NCBI RefSeq assembly: GCF_013359865.1
Contig: NZ_JABMCE010000080.1
Coordinates: 1 to 64,000, forward strand
Length of the DNA stretch: 64,000 bases
Reading direction: 5' to 3'
DNA from: Curtobacterium pusillum
Lineage (GTDB): Bacteria > Actinomycetota > Actinomycetes > Actinomycetales > Microbacteriaceae
A program made the position numbers and the translations under genes. This document shows, piece after piece, positions 46,705 through 56,325 of this stretch; position 1 is the stretch's first letter, and every line of letters begins with the position of its first letter. The notes below the pieces were generated by a model. The model was given only the letters and a program-made list of their open reading frames with translations, made no database searches and was not told the origin of the DNA.

Positions 46705-48212
46705 CCATCACGGAGACCGCCACCACCACCGTCGGACACTGGATCGACGGTGCGCGCGTCGCGTCGCGGTCCGGCAACACGGCGCCCGTGTACGACCCCG
46801 CGCTCGGCGTCGCCACGAAGCAGGTCGCCCTGGCGAACGAGGACGAGATCCAGGCCGCGATCGCGAGCGCCAAGGCGGCGTTCCCGAAGTGGAGCAACCT
46901 GTCGCTGGCGAAGCGCCAGGCGATCCTGTTCTCCTTCCGCGAGATCCTCAACCGCGACAAGGCCGAGCTCGCCGAGATCATCACGAGCGAGCACGGCAAG
47001 GTCCTCGACGACGCCCTCGGCGAGATCGCCCGCGGGCAGGAGGTGGTGGAGCTCGCCACGAACATCCCGAGCCTGATGAAGGGCGAGTTCTCCGACCAGG
47101 TCTCGACCGGCATCGACGTGTACTCGATCCGGCAGCCCCTCGGCGTCGTGGGCATCATCTCGCCGTTCAACTTCCCGGCGATGGTCCCGCTGTGGTTCCT
47201 GCCGATCGCGATCGCCGCGGGCAACACCGTGGTGCTCAAGCCCTCCGAGAAGGACCCGAGCGCCGCCATCTGGCTCGCCGAGAAGTTCAAGGAGGCAGGT
47301 CTCCCCGACGGCGTCTTCAACGTGCTGAACGGCGACAAGCTCTCCGTCGACGGACTGCTCACCAGCCCGGACGTCGAGTCGATCTCGTTCGTCGGCTCCA
47401 CCCCGATCGCCCAGTACGTCTACGAGACCGGCACGAAGCACGGCAAGCGCGTGCAGGCCCTCGGCGGCGCGAAGAACCACATGCTCGTCCTGCCCGATGC
47501 CGACCTCGACCTCGTCGCGGACAACGCCATCAACGCGGGCTTCGGCTCCGCCGGTGAGCGCTGCATGGCGATCTCGGTCGTCGTCGCCGTCGAACCCGTG
47601 GCGGACGAGCTCATCGAGAAGATCACGGAACGCGCGGCCACGCTGCGCATCGGTGACGGACGCCGCGGCTGCGACATGGGACCGCTCGTCACCAAGCAGC
47701 ACCGCGACAAGGTCGCCTCGTACATCGAGGTCGCCGAGCAGGACGGTGCGGTGGTTGTGGTGGACGGCCGCACCGTCCGACCCGACGGCGACGAGAACGG
47801 CTTCTGGCTGGGCCCGACGCTGATCGACAAGGTGCCCACCACCAGCCGCGTCTACACCGAGGAGATCTTCGGCCCGGTGCTCGCGGTGGTCCGCGTCGCC
47901 AGCTACGAGGAGGGCCTCGAGCTCATCAACAGCGGCGCGTTCGGCAACGGCACGGCCATCTTCACCAACGACGGCGGCGCCGCCCGTCGCTTCCAGCGCG
48001 ACGTGCAGGTCGGCATGATCGGCATCAACGTGCCCATCCCCGTCCCGGTCGCGTACTACTCGTTCGGCGGCTGGAAGAACTCGCTGTTCGGCGACCACAA
48101 GGCGTACGGCGCCGACGGCGTGAGCTTCTTCACGCGCCAGAAGGCGATCACGAGCCGCTGGCTCGACCCGTCGCACGGCGGCATCAACCTCGGCTTCCCG
48201 TCGAACGCCTGA
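46701..48212 (+). CDS. iolA: CoA-acylating methylmalonate-semialdehyde dehydrogenase
   Basis: A 503-residue aldehyde dehydrogenase (also called mmsA) that oxidises malonate semialdehyde to acetyl-CoA at the end of the inositol pathway. The nucleophile Cys288 is in GSAGERCMAIS, Asn157 in ISPFNFPAMVP, and GNTVVLKPSEKDPSA is the cofactor site. The C-terminal signature GIGINVPIPVPV is seen as IGINVPIPVPVAYYSFGGWK. ATG overlaps the preceding stop (46701-46704), with GAAGGAAC as ribosome site. Confidence 0.95.
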   Translation: MTITETATTTVGHWIDGARVASRSGNTAPVYDPALGVATKQVALANEDEIQAAIASAKAAFPKWSNLSLAKRQAILFSFREILNRDKAELAEIITSEHGKVLDDALGEIARGQEVVELATNIPSLMKGEFSDQVSTGIDVYSIRQPLGVVGIISPFNFPAMVPLWFLPIAIAAGNTVVLKPSEKDPSAAIWLAEKFKEAGLPDGVFNVLNGDKLSVDGLLTSPDVESISFVGSTPIAQYVYETGTKHGKRVQALGGAKNHMLVLPDADLDLVADNAINAGFGSAGERCMAISVVVAVEPVADELIEKITERAATLRIGDGRRGCDMGPLVTKQHRDKVASYIEVAEQDGAVVVVDGRTVRPDGDENGFWLGPTLIDKVPTTSRVYTEEIFGPVLAVVRVASYEEGLELINSGAFGNGTAIFTNDGGAARRFQRDVQVGMIGINVPIPVPVAYYSFGGWKNSLFGDHKAYGADGVSFFTRQKAITSRWLDPSHGGINLGFPSNA

Positions 48213-48232
48213 GCGCGGACGCGAGCACGGAC

Positions 48233-49144
48233 ATGTCGAACGACAACTGGTTCATCCGCGCGGGCAGCCGTCCGGAGGACGGCTGGACGGACGTGGTCGA
48301 CGGGCGGGTCGAGGGGTGGGCGCACACCGGTCTGCGGACCGGCACGCTCGCCGACGGAGGCGAGCTGCGCCTCCAGGGCGACGCCGTGGAACGCATCGTC
48401 GTGCCGCTCGCCGGGGCCTTCCACGTCGCCTACGCGGGCGACGCCGGGACCGGCGAACAGGCTCTGGAGGGACGTGGCGGGGTCTTCGAAGGACCCACGG
48501 ACGTCCTCTACCTCGGTTCCGGATCGGAGGCCCGGATCACCGGGTCCGGTCGGCTGGCGGTCGCCGAGGCGCCCACCGAGACGGTCAAGCCGACCACCTA
48601 CGTGGCGCGGCAGGACGTGCCGGTGGAGCTCCGGGGCGCCGGCCAGTCGAGCCGCCAGGTGCACAACTTCGGCACCCCGGCCGCCCTCGACGCCGTGAAG
48701 TTCATCGTGTGCGAGGTCATCACGCCGGCCGGCAACTGGTCGTCGTACCCGCCCCACAAGCACGACACGAACGTGCCCGGCGAGGAGTCGAACCTCGAGG
48801 AGATCTACTACTACGAATCCGCGGTGTCCCGCGGTCTCGAGCGCATCGCCCCGGACGTCGCCGACCCGTTCGCGCTGCACCGCACCTACGCCTCGGACGA
48901 CCGGCCGATCGACGAGTTCCGTGAGGTCCGCACCGGTGACATCGCGCTCGTCCCGCACGGCTGGCACGGTCCCGCGGTCGCCGCGCCCGGCTACGACATG
49001 TACTACCTCAACGTGATGGCCGGACCGGACCCGGAACGTGTCTGGAACATCACCGACGACCCGGCGCACGGCTGGGTCCGCCAGGCCTGGACGAGCGAGC
49101 AGCTCGACCCGCGCCTGCCGTACGAGAAGGAGCCCTCCCGATGA
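48233..49144 (+). CDS. iolB: 5-deoxy-glucuronate isomerase
   Basis: A 303-residue bicupin metalloenzyme converting 5-deoxy-D-glucuronate to 2-deoxy-5-keto-D-gluconate. The metal-binding cupin motif is SSYPPHKHDTN followed by NLEEIYYYE, and PHGWHGPAVAAPGYDMYYLNVMAGP (pattern HGWHGPAVAAPGYDMYYLN) carries the last His. Full length compared with Bacillus IolB (~270) plus a short tail. The stop overlaps the iolD start (ATGA at 49141). Confidence 0.95.
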   Translation: MSNDNWFIRAGSRPEDGWTDVVDGRVEGWAHTGLRTGTLADGGELRLQGDAVERIVVPLAGAFHVAYAGDAGTGEQALEGRGGVFEGPTDVLYLGSGSEARITGSGRLAVAEAPTETVKPTTYVARQDVPVELRGAGQSSRQVHNFGTPAALDAVKFIVCEVITPAGNWSSYPPHKHDTNVPGEESNLEEIYYYESAVSRGLERIAPDVADPFALHRTYASDDRPIDEFREVRTGDIALVPHGWHGPAVAAPGYDMYYLNVMAGPDPERVWNITDDPAHGWVRQAWTSEQLDPRLPYEKEPSR

Positions 49145-51039
49145 GCGCGACGCGTCGGATGACCGTCGGCCAGGCACTCGTCGAGTTCCTCGCCAACCAG
49201 TGGACCGTCGACGGCGACGTCCGCGAACGCACCGTTCCGGGGATCTTCGGCATCTTCGGCCACGGCAACGTCGCCGGTGTCGGCCAGGCCATCAAGCAGC
49301 TCCACGTCGAGCAGCCCGGGCTGCTGCCGTACCACCAGGCGCGCAACGAACAGGCGATGGTGCACGAGGCCGTCGGGTTCGCCCGCATGCACCGCCGCCG
49401 CGCCACCTTCGCCGCGACGGCGTCCGTCGGCCCCGGTGCCGCGAACATGCTCACCGCCGCGGCCCTCGCGACGACGAACCGTCTGCCCGCGCTCCTGCTG
49501 CCGTCGGACACCTTCGCGACCCGCACCACCGACCCGGTGCTCCAGCAGATCGAACTGCCGCACGACACCTCGCTGCAGGTGACCGACGCGTTCCGCCCGC
49601 TGTCACGCTACTTCGACCGGGTCGAGCGTCCGGAGCAGCTCTTCTCCATCGCCCTCGCCGCGATGCGGGTGCTCACCGATCCCGCCGAGACCGGCGCCGT
49701 GACGATCGCCCTGCCGGAGGACGTGCAGGCCGAGCAGTTCGACGTGCCCGAGGCGTTCCTGCAGCCGCGCGAGTGGCACATCCGCCGGCCGCTGCCCGAG
49801 CACGGCCCGCTCGCGCGCGCCGTCGCGGCGATCCGGAACGCGAAGCGCCCGGTGATCGTCGCCGGTGGTGGCGTGCTGTACTCCGACGCGAGCACCGCGC
49901 TGCGGGAGTTCGTCGAGGCCACCGGGATCCCGGTCGGCACCTCGCAGGCAGGCGGCGGCTCCCTGCCCTGGGACCACCCGCAGTACCTCGGCGGCATCGG
50001 AGCGACCGGCACCGCGGCGGCGAACGCCATCGCGGCCCAGGCCGACGTCGTCATCGGGATCGGCACGCGGTACAGCGACTTCACGACGGCGTCGCGCACC
50101 GCGTTCCAGAACCCGGACGTCACGTTCGTCAACGTGAACGTCGCAGCGTTCGACGCGTACAAGCACGGTTCGCAGCTCCCGCTCATCGCGGACGCACGGG
50201 AGGCGCTGCTCGCGTTCGCGACGGAACTCGCGTCGTACTCGGTGGACGCGGGCTACGCGACCGAGATCGCCGCGCGCAAGCAGGAGTGGGACGCGACGGT
50301 CGACGCCGCGTTCGCGCCGTCCGGCAACGCACTGCCGGGCCAGCCCGAGATCATCGGCGCCGTGCAGTCGGTCTCCGACCCCCGCGACGTCGTCATCCAG
50401 GCCGCAGGGTCGCTGCCCGGCGACCTGCACAAGCTCTGGCGGGTACGCGACGAGCTCGGCTACCACGTCGAGTACGCGTTCTCGTGCATGGGCTACGAGA
50501 TCGCCGGCGGCATCGGCGTCCGCCGCGGCGCGCCGGACCGTGACGCGATCGTCATGGTCGGCGACGGCTCGTACCTGATGCTGCACACGGAGCTGGTCAC
50601 CGCCGTGGCCGAGGGCATCAAGATCATCGTGGTCCTCATCCAGAACCACGGGTACGCGTCGATCGGGCACCTGTCCGAGACCGTCGGCTCCGAGCGCTAC
50701 GGCACGAGGTACCGGTACCTGGACGAGACGCAGTCGTTCGAGAACGGCGACCCGCTGCCCGTCGACCTCGCCGCGAACGCCCGCTCGTACGGCGTCGACG
50801 TCATCGAGGTCGAACCCGGACCGAACGCCATCGAGGACCTCAAGGCCGCGGTGCGCCAGGCCAAGGCGAACGACCACACCACCCTCGTGCACATCAACTC
50901 CGACCCGCTGGTCTACGCCCCCGAGGGCGACGGCTGGTGGGACGTCCCGGTCGCCCAGACCTCGACGCTGTCGAGCACCCGGCAGGCACGCACCGACTAC
51001 GAGCAGCGGGTCGCCGCGCAGCGTCCGCTGCTCGGTTGA
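49141..51039 (+). CDS. iolD: 3D-(3,5/4)-trihydroxycyclohexane-1,2-dione hydrolase
   Basis: A 632-residue thiamine diphosphate enzyme that opens the inositol ring, giving 5-deoxy-glucuronate. The N-terminal Pyr domain has the activating Glu in YHQARNEQAMVHEAVGFA (pattern ARNEQAMVHEA). The central domain follows, and the C-terminal PP domain carries VMVGDGSYLMLHTEL with the downstream QNHGYASIG (ThDP/Mg motif GDG-x-N). Translationally coupled to iolB. Confidence 0.96.
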   Translation: MSATRRMTVGQALVEFLANQWTVDGDVRERTVPGIFGIFGHGNVAGVGQAIKQLHVEQPGLLPYHQARNEQAMVHEAVGFARMHRRRATFAATASVGPGAANMLTAAALATTNRLPALLLPSDTFATRTTDPVLQQIELPHDTSLQVTDAFRPLSRYFDRVERPEQLFSIALAAMRVLTDPAETGAVTIALPEDVQAEQFDVPEAFLQPREWHIRRPLPEHGPLARAVAAIRNAKRPVIVAGGGVLYSDASTALREFVEATGIPVGTSQAGGGSLPWDHPQYLGGIGATGTAAANAIAAQADVVIGIGTRYSDFTTASRTAFQNPDVTFVNVNVAAFDAYKHGSQLPLIADAREALLAFATELASYSVDAGYATEIAARKQEWDATVDAAFAPSGNALPGQPEIIGAVQSVSDPRDVVIQAAGSLPGDLHKLWRVRDELGYHVEYAFSCMGYEIAGGIGVRRGAPDRDAIVMVGDGSYLMLHTELVTAVAEGIKIIVVLIQNHGYASIGHLSETVGSERYGTRYRYLDETQSFENGDPLPVDLAANARSYGVDVIEVEPGPNAIEDLKAAVRQAKANDHTTLVHINSDPLVYAPEGDGWWDVPVAQTSTLSSTRQARTDYEQRVAAQRPLLG

Positions 51040-51069
51040 ATCCCTGAGAGAGAAAGCGACAGCGACGTC

Positions 51070-52023
51070 ATGACCGACACCGCCACCCCCATCGGAGCCC
51101 CGTCAACGGACGCGGCCCCTGCCTCGATCCGCATCGGCACCGCACCCGACTCGTGGGGCGTCTGGTTCCCGGACGACCCGAAGCAGGTCCCGTGGCAGCG
51201 CTTCCTCGACGAAGCGCAGGCCGCCGGGTACCGATGGATCGAGCTCGGGCCGTACGGGTACCTGCCGACCGACCCCTCGCAGCTGCAGGACGAGCTCGAG
51301 TCCCGCGGGCTCAAGCTGTCCGCCGGCACCGTGTTCACCGGGTTCCACAAGGGCGAGGACCAGTTCCAGCGCGCCTGGGACCAGGCCGTGGCGGTGGCCG
51401 GTCTCGCGTCGAAGCTCGGCGCCGAGCACCTCGTCACGATCCCGGACCTGTGGCGCTCGGACGCCACCTCCGAGGTGTTGGAACCGCGGACGCTGACCGA
51501 CGAGCAGTGGGACCGGCTCGGGAAGGGCCACGACCAGCTCGGCAAGGCGCTGCTCGAGGAGTTCGGCGTCCACCAGCAGTTCCACACGCACGCCGACAGC
51601 CACGTCGGCACCTACAAGGAGACCGTGCGGTTCCTCGAGGTGACGAACCCGGAGTACACGAACCTCTGCCTCGACACCGGCCACTTCGCGTACTACGGCG
51701 GCGACAACCTCAAGCTGATCGCCGAGCACCCCGAGCGCATCGGGTACCTGCACCTCAAGCAGGTCGACACCGACCTGCTGTTCGACGTGCTGAAGAACGA
51801 CGTGCCGTTCGCCACCGCCGTGTCGCAGGGCATCATGACGGAGCCGCCGCACGGCACGCCGGAGCTCGCACCGATCATCGAGGCCGTCGCGCAGATCAAC
51901 CCGGACGTCTTCGGCATCGTCGAGCAGGACATGTACGGCTGCTCGGTCGACGCCCCCGGCCCCATCGCGGACCGCACCTTCCGGCACATCCTCGGGTCCA
52001 CGTCCGCCGCCCGCGCCTCCTGA
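51070..52023 (+). CDS. iolE: Inosose dehydratase
   Basis: A 317-residue TIM-barrel enzyme that dehydrates scyllo-inosose (2-keto-myo-inositol) to the dione used by IolD. IolE features are GTAPDSWGVWFPDDPKQVPW (the N-terminal signature), ELGPYGYLPTDP, FHTHADSHVGT, LDTGHFAYYGGD and YLHLKQVD. These give the usual His/Glu/Asp metal ligands of the AP-endonuclease-2-like fold. It starts 30 bp after iolD. Confidence 0.9.
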   Translation: MTDTATPIGAPSTDAAPASIRIGTAPDSWGVWFPDDPKQVPWQRFLDEAQAAGYRWIELGPYGYLPTDPSQLQDELESRGLKLSAGTVFTGFHKGEDQFQRAWDQAVAVAGLASKLGAEHLVTIPDLWRSDATSEVLEPRTLTDEQWDRLGKGHDQLGKALLEEFGVHQQFHTHADSHVGTYKETVRFLEVTNPEYTNLCLDTGHFAYYGGDNLKLIAEHPERIGYLHLKQVDTDLLFDVLKNDVPFATAVSQGIMTEPPHGTPELAPIIEAVAQINPDVFGIVEQDMYGCSVDAPGPIADRTFRHILGSTSAARAS

Positions 52024-52060
52024 CGCGGCGCCATCCACCACACCACAGCAGGAGTAGAGC

Positions 52061-53116
52061 ATGAGCACCACCGACAACCTCCGCGTCGCCGTCGTCGGCG
52101 CCGGCATGATGGGCGCCGACCACGTCCGTCGCATCACCGCCAAGATCTCGAACGCCGACGTCGTCGCCGTCGTCGAGCCGGACGAGGCCCGCGCCCAGGC
52201 CGCCGCCGCCCTCGCTCCCGGCGCCGTCACCGCCGCGTCCTTCGAGGAGGCGCTCGACCGGACCGAGATCGACGGCGTCATCATCGCGACCCCGGGCTTC
52301 CTGCACGAGCCGATCCTCGTCACCGCCCTCGAGCGCGGCCTCACCGTGCTGTGCGAGAAGCCGCTCACCACCAGCGCCGAGGACTCGCTCCGCATCGTCG
52401 AGCTCGAGCAGCAGCACGCCGACCGTCCGAAGATCCAGGTCGGGTTCATGCGCCGCTTCGACGCCGGGTACAAGGAGCTCAAGGCGCTCCGCGAGTCCGG
52501 TGCCAACGGCGCTCTGCTCGCCCTGCACCACGCGCACCGCAACCCGACGACTCCGCCGAACTTCAACGAGTCGATGCTCATCCACGACTCGGTGATCCAC
52601 GAGATCGACATCATCCCGTTCCTCACGGGCGAGGCGATCACGCAGGTCGAGGTCAAGAAGCCGCGCAAGAACTCCCTCGCGCCGGCCGACCTGCCCGAGC
52701 CGCAGTTCGTCCTGTTCACCACCACGTCCGGCACGATGGCGATCGTCGAGATCAACGTCAACGCCCAGTTCGGCTACCAGGTCACGACCGACGCCGTGTT
52801 CGAGTCCGGCGTCGCGTACATCGGGCGTGAGACGTCGCAGACGATCGTGTCGGCCGGCCGGTCCTCGCAGGGCGTCACGCCGTCGTTCAAGGAGCGCTTC
52901 GGCGCCGCCTACGACGAGGAGGTCCAGCGCTGGGTCGACGCGGCCCGGCTCGGCGGCATCGACGGCCCGAGCGCCTGGGACGGCTACACGGCGTCCGTCG
53001 TCGCCGAGGTCGCCGTGCGGGCGCAGCAGTCCGGTGCGCTCGAGACGATCGAGTACGCGGTCGCGAAGCCGGCGTTCTACGCGACGGCCGACGACACGGC
53101 GCTCACGGAGGCGTAG
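52061..53116 (+). CDS. iolG: Inositol 2-dehydrogenase (Gfo/Idh/MocA family)
   Basis: A 351-residue NAD-dependent enzyme that oxidises myo-inositol to scyllo-inosose, the entry step. The Rossmann motif GAGMMG is at 13-18, the catalytic Lys100 in CEKPLTT, and Asp176/His180 in HDSVIHEIDI, matching the Bacillus IolG triad. CAGGAG is 6 bp before the ATG. Some close relatives prefer scyllo- or D-chiro-inositol, so substrate range is open. Confidence 0.93.
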   Translation: MSTTDNLRVAVVGAGMMGADHVRRITAKISNADVVAVVEPDEARAQAAAALAPGAVTAASFEEALDRTEIDGVIIATPGFLHEPILVTALERGLTVLCEKPLTTSAEDSLRIVELEQQHADRPKIQVGFMRRFDAGYKELKALRESGANGALLALHHAHRNPTTPPNFNESMLIHDSVIHEIDIIPFLTGEAITQVEVKKPRKNSLAPADLPEPQFVLFTTTSGTMAIVEINVNAQFGYQVTTDAVFESGVAYIGRETSQTIVSAGRSSQGVTPSFKERFGAAYDEEVQRWVDAARLGGIDGPSAWDGYTASVVAEVAVRAQQSGALETIEYAVAKPAFYATADDTALTEA

Positions 53117-53119
53117 CCC

Positions 53120-53989
53120 GTGCCGAAGATCGCCCTCGACCCGACCCCGTTCCACCACGACCTGGAGCTGCTCGAGTTCCCGAAGAAGGTCGCCGACCTG
53201 GGGTACGAGCACCTGCAGCTCACCCCGCACAAGGACTTCATCCCGTTCTACCGTCACCCCAAGGCCGACGACGAGCTCGTCGACGCGTTCGCGGCGGCGT
53301 GCACGGCGGCGGGCGTCCAGGTCGCGTCGGTCCTGCCCGTCCTGCGCTGGTCGGGTCCGGACCGCGAGGCCCGCGAGGCCGCCGTGAAGAAGTGGAAGCG
53401 CGTCATCGAGATCACGAAGCGCCTCGGCGTGGACACGATCAACACCGAGTTCTCCGGCCGCCCCGAGCGTGCCGAGGAGTCCGAGGACCAGTTCTACTGG
53501 GCGATGGAGGAGCTCCTGCCGATCATCGAGGACTCCGGGATCCGCGTCCTCATCGACCCGCATCCCGACGACTTCGTAGAGGACGGCCTCGAGGCGCTCC
53601 GCGTCATCCGCGGTCTCAACTCGAAGAGCGTCGGCTTCGTCTACGTCTCCTGCCACACGTTCCACTACGGCGGCAACATGGACGAGATCATCGACGCGGC
53701 GGGCGACTCGCTGCAGCTCGTCCACGTCGCCGACGCCTACGACCACCGTCGTTCGCACGGCCTCCGCTACATCACGAACCCGCCGGGCAACCCCGTGCGC
53801 GTGCACCAGCACCTGCCGGTCGGTCAGGCCGACGTCGACTTCGACGCGTTCTGGACGGCCCTCGACCGAGTGGGCTTCACCGCCCGCGAGGACACCGTCG
53901 CCGTCTCGAGCGTCTTCGCCGAGGACGAGAACGCCGACGAGGTGTCGAGGTTCCAGCTCGACACGATCAAGAAGGGACTCCACCGATGA
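53120..53989 (+). CDS. IolH-like sugar phosphate isomerase/epimerase
   Basis: A 289-residue TIM-barrel protein of the AP-endonuclease-2-like family, the second in this operon after iolE. It shows LGYEHLQLTPHKDFIPFYRH, TINTEFSGRPE, VLIDPHPDDFVEDGLEAL, VSCHTFHYGGNMDEI and VHVADAYDHR, with likely metal ligands. It resembles IolH/IolI; IolI isomerises 2-keto-inositol isomers. The GTG start lies 3 bp after the iolG stop, with ACGGAGG 7 bp upstream. The stop overlaps the transaldolase-family start. Confidence 0.82.
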   Translation: MPKIALDPTPFHHDLELLEFPKKVADLGYEHLQLTPHKDFIPFYRHPKADDELVDAFAAACTAAGVQVASVLPVLRWSGPDREAREAAVKKWKRVIEITKRLGVDTINTEFSGRPERAEESEDQFYWAMEELLPIIEDSGIRVLIDPHPDDFVEDGLEALRVIRGLNSKSVGFVYVSCHTFHYGGNMDEIIDAAGDSLQLVHVADAYDHRRSHGLRYITNPPGNPVRVHQHLPVGQADVDFDAFWTALDRVGFTAREDTVAVSSVFAEDENADEVSRFQLDTIKKGLHR

Positions 53990-55098
53990 CGAACACCCTC
54001 GAGACACCGGCGACCACCGACGTCGACACGCGCCCCGTGACGCTGCAGGCCGCCTCGCAGACGGTCACCGCGCTGTGGAACGACTCGGCGGACCCCCGCG
54101 AGCTCTCGACTGCGATCAACGAGTACGGCGCGGTCGGGGCCACCTGCAACCCGGTGATCGCGTACACGTGCATCAAGCAGGATCCGGAGACCTGGGAGCC
54201 GCGCATCCGCGAGATCGCGGCCGAGAACCCGACCGCGGGGGAGTCCTGGATCGGCTGGAAGGCCGTCGAGGAGCTCTCCGTCGCCGCGGCCGCGCAGCTC
54301 CTGCCCGCGTTCGAGGCCTCGGGTGGTCGCAACGGTCGGCTCTCGATGCAGACAGACCCCCGTTTCCACCGCGACGCCGACGCGCTCGTCGAGCAGGCCG
54401 TGCGGTTCTCGCAGCTCGCGCCGAACGTCATCGTGAAGATCCCCGCCACGAAGGTCGGCATCGCCGCGATCGAGGAGGCCGCCTACCGCGGTGTCTCGAT
54501 CAACGCGACCGTGTCGTTCACGGTGCCGCAGGTCGTCGCCGTCGGGGAGGCCATCGAGCGTGCGCTCGACCGTCGTGCCGCCGACGGACTCGAGGACCAG
54601 GAGTTCGGGCACGTCGTCACGCTCATGGCCGGGCGGTTCGACGACTGGCTCAAGACCGTCGTGCAGCGCGAGCACGTGATGATCGATCCCGGGTACCTGG
54701 AGTGGGCCGGTGTCGCCGCCGTGAAGAACGCCTACCGGATCTTCCAGGCGCGCGGCTTCCGGTCGCGCGTGCTCGTCGCGGCGTTCCGGAACGCCCTGCA
54801 GTGGTCCGAGTTCCAGGGCGGTGACCTCGTCGTCTCGCCGCCGTTCCAGTGGTCGAAGGACATCAACGACAACGCGTTCCCGTTCCGTCCGGACGCGATC
54901 GACGACGAGGTCCCCGCGCACGTGCTCGACGCGCTGCGTGCGGCCACTCCGGAGTTCGCCCGTGGCTACGACGAGGACGGCATGACGATCGACGAGTTCG
55001 ACCGGTTCGGTGCGACGGTGACGACCTTGCGGCAGTTCCTCGACGCCGACGCCAAGCTCGACGCGCTCGTCCGCGACATCGTCCTCCCGGCCGCGTAA
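53986..55098 (+). CDS. Transaldolase-family enzyme in the iol operon
   Basis: A 370-residue (beta/alpha)8-barrel protein with transaldolase features: ATCNPVIAYTCIKQDPETW near the N-terminus, the Schiff-base Lys151 in NVIVKIPATKVGI, and NATVSFTVPQVVAVGEAIE. It is translationally coupled to the IolH-like gene, so it belongs to the operon. Canonical inositol catabolism has no transaldolase step. It may act as an alternative aldolase or handle sugar phosphates from related cyclitols. The reaction cannot be assigned from sequence. Confidence 0.82.
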   Translation: MTNTLETPATTDVDTRPVTLQAASQTVTALWNDSADPRELSTAINEYGAVGATCNPVIAYTCIKQDPETWEPRIREIAAENPTAGESWIGWKAVEELSVAAAAQLLPAFEASGGRNGRLSMQTDPRFHRDADALVEQAVRFSQLAPNVIVKIPATKVGIAAIEEAAYRGVSINATVSFTVPQVVAVGEAIERALDRRAADGLEDQEFGHVVTLMAGRFDDWLKTVVQREHVMIDPGYLEWAGVAAVKNAYRIFQARGFRSRVLVAAFRNALQWSEFQGGDLVVSPPFQWSKDINDNAFPFRPDAIDDEVPAHVLDALRAATPEFARGYDEDGMTIDEFDRFGATVTTLRQFLDADAKLDALVRDIVLPAA

Positions 55099-55113
55099 CG
55101 GGCAGGAGACACC

Positions 55114-55521
55114 ATGCCACTCGTCCGTATCGACCTCGCCACCGGGCGCACACCCGAGCAGGTCCGCGCCATCGCCGACGCGATCCACACCGCGATCGTC
55201 GACGTGTACGGGATCCCCGTGCGCGACCGCTTCCAGGTCATCACCGAGCACCCGGCGCAGCAGATCATCGCCGGGGACGCCGGCCTCGGGTTCGACCGCA
55301 CCGAGGGCGTCCTCGTCATCCAGGTCTTCACGCAGCGCGGCCGCTCGGACGAGGCCAAGACCGCGCTCTACGCCGCGATCCACGATGCTCTCGCCGGCAT
55401 CGGCGTCGCCTCGGAGGACGTCTTCATCGGCTACGTCGAGAACGGCCCGCAGGACTGGTCGTTCGGCTTCGGTCGGGCGCAGTACGTCACGGGCGAGCTC
55501 GGCGTCCCGTCCCTGGCGTGA
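55114..55521 (+). CDS. Tautomerase-superfamily protein
   Basis: A 135-residue protein starting MPLVRIDLATGRTPEQ. Pro2, exposed after Met removal, is the catalytic base of 4-oxalocrotonate tautomerase/MIF-fold enzymes. The length suggests a fused two-unit form. GGCAGGAG gives a good ribosome site. As last gene of the operon it may interconvert keto-enol forms of pathway diketones; that is inference. It ends 3 bp from the convergent gntR stop. Confidence 0.85.
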   Translation: MPLVRIDLATGRTPEQVRAIADAIHTAIVDVYGIPVRDRFQVITEHPAQQIIAGDAGLGFDRTEGVLVIQVFTQRGRSDEAKTALYAAIHDALAGIGVASEDVFIGYVENGPQDWSFGFGRAQYVTGELGVPSLA

Positions 55522-55524
55522 GGC

Positions 55525-56283
55525 CTACTTGTCGACGAGGGTGACCTCGAACGAGTAGCGGTCCGGGCGGTAGCAGTGCACGCCGTACTCGACCGCCCGG
55601 CCCGAGGCGTCGTACGCGGTGCGGCTCATCGTGAGCACCGGGTCGCCGTCCTCGATCTCGAGCAGACCGGCCTCCTCGTCGGTGACGGCCCGCGCGCCGA
55701 TCCGCTGCTTCGCGACCCGCATCGTCACGCCCCGGCCCCGGAGCAGCTGGTACAACCCGTGCGTCTGGAGGTCCTCGTCCGTGATCTCCAGGAACTCCGG
55801 CGGCAGGTAGTTCTCGAGGATCGCCATCGGCACGTCCTCGGCGAACCGGACGCGGCGGATGTGCGCCACCGTCGTGCCGGTCGCGATGCCGAGCGCCTCG
55901 GCGACGACGTCCGAAGCCGGCACGTCGTCCCGCTCGAGGAGCTTCGTCGCCGGGGCCTGCGAACCCTGCGCCAGGTCGTCGTAGAGGCTCGTCAGCTCGA
56001 CCTTGCGCGTGACCGGGCCGTGCACCACCTGCGTGCCGATCCCACGGCGACGGACGAGCAGGCCCTTGTCGACGAGGTCCTGGATCGCTCGGCGGATCGT
56101 CGGGCGGGACAGGCCGAGCCGCTCGCCGAGCGCGATCTCGTTCTCGAGTCGAGCGCCCGGGGGCATCGCGCCGGAGCGGATCGCCTCCTCGATGCGTGAG
56201 GCGACCTGGAAGTAGAGGGGCATCGGACCCGACCGGTCCAGGTCCATGAACAGGTCGGACGGCAGCTGGCCTTCGTTGGTCAT
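55525..56283 (-). CDS. GntR/HutC-family transcriptional regulator, probable iol repressor
   Basis: A 252-residue regulator. The winged helix (~20-88) includes YFQVASRIEEAIRSG and LSRPTIRRAIQDLVDKGLL. A UTRA effector-binding domain (~105-248) has ARIR-like AHIRRVRFAEDVPMAI, LENYLPPEF and DPVLTMSRTAYDASGRAVEY (patterns given). Its gene is convergent with the iol operon and its promoter region carries the same TGTC-NT-GACA palindrome as the iol promoter. It is therefore the likely autoregulated repressor, comparable in role to IolR of Corynebacterium. Confidence 0.9.
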   Translation of the reverse strand: MTNEGQLPSDLFMDLDRSGPMPLYFQVASRIEEAIRSGAMPPGARLENEIALGERLGLSRPTIRRAIQDLVDKGLLVRRRGIGTQVVHGPVTRKVELTSLYDDLAQGSQAPATKLLERDDVPASDVVAEALGIATGTTVAHIRRVRFAEDVPMAILENYLPPEFLEITDEDLQTHGLYQLLRGRGVTMRVAKQRIGARAVTDEEAGLLEIEDGDPVLTMSRTAYDASGRAVEYGVHCYRPDRYSFEVTLVDK

Positions 56284-56325
56284 CGCGGTCCTTCAGGAGT
56301 GCGGGGTCGGCGGCGGCGCCGAGGG

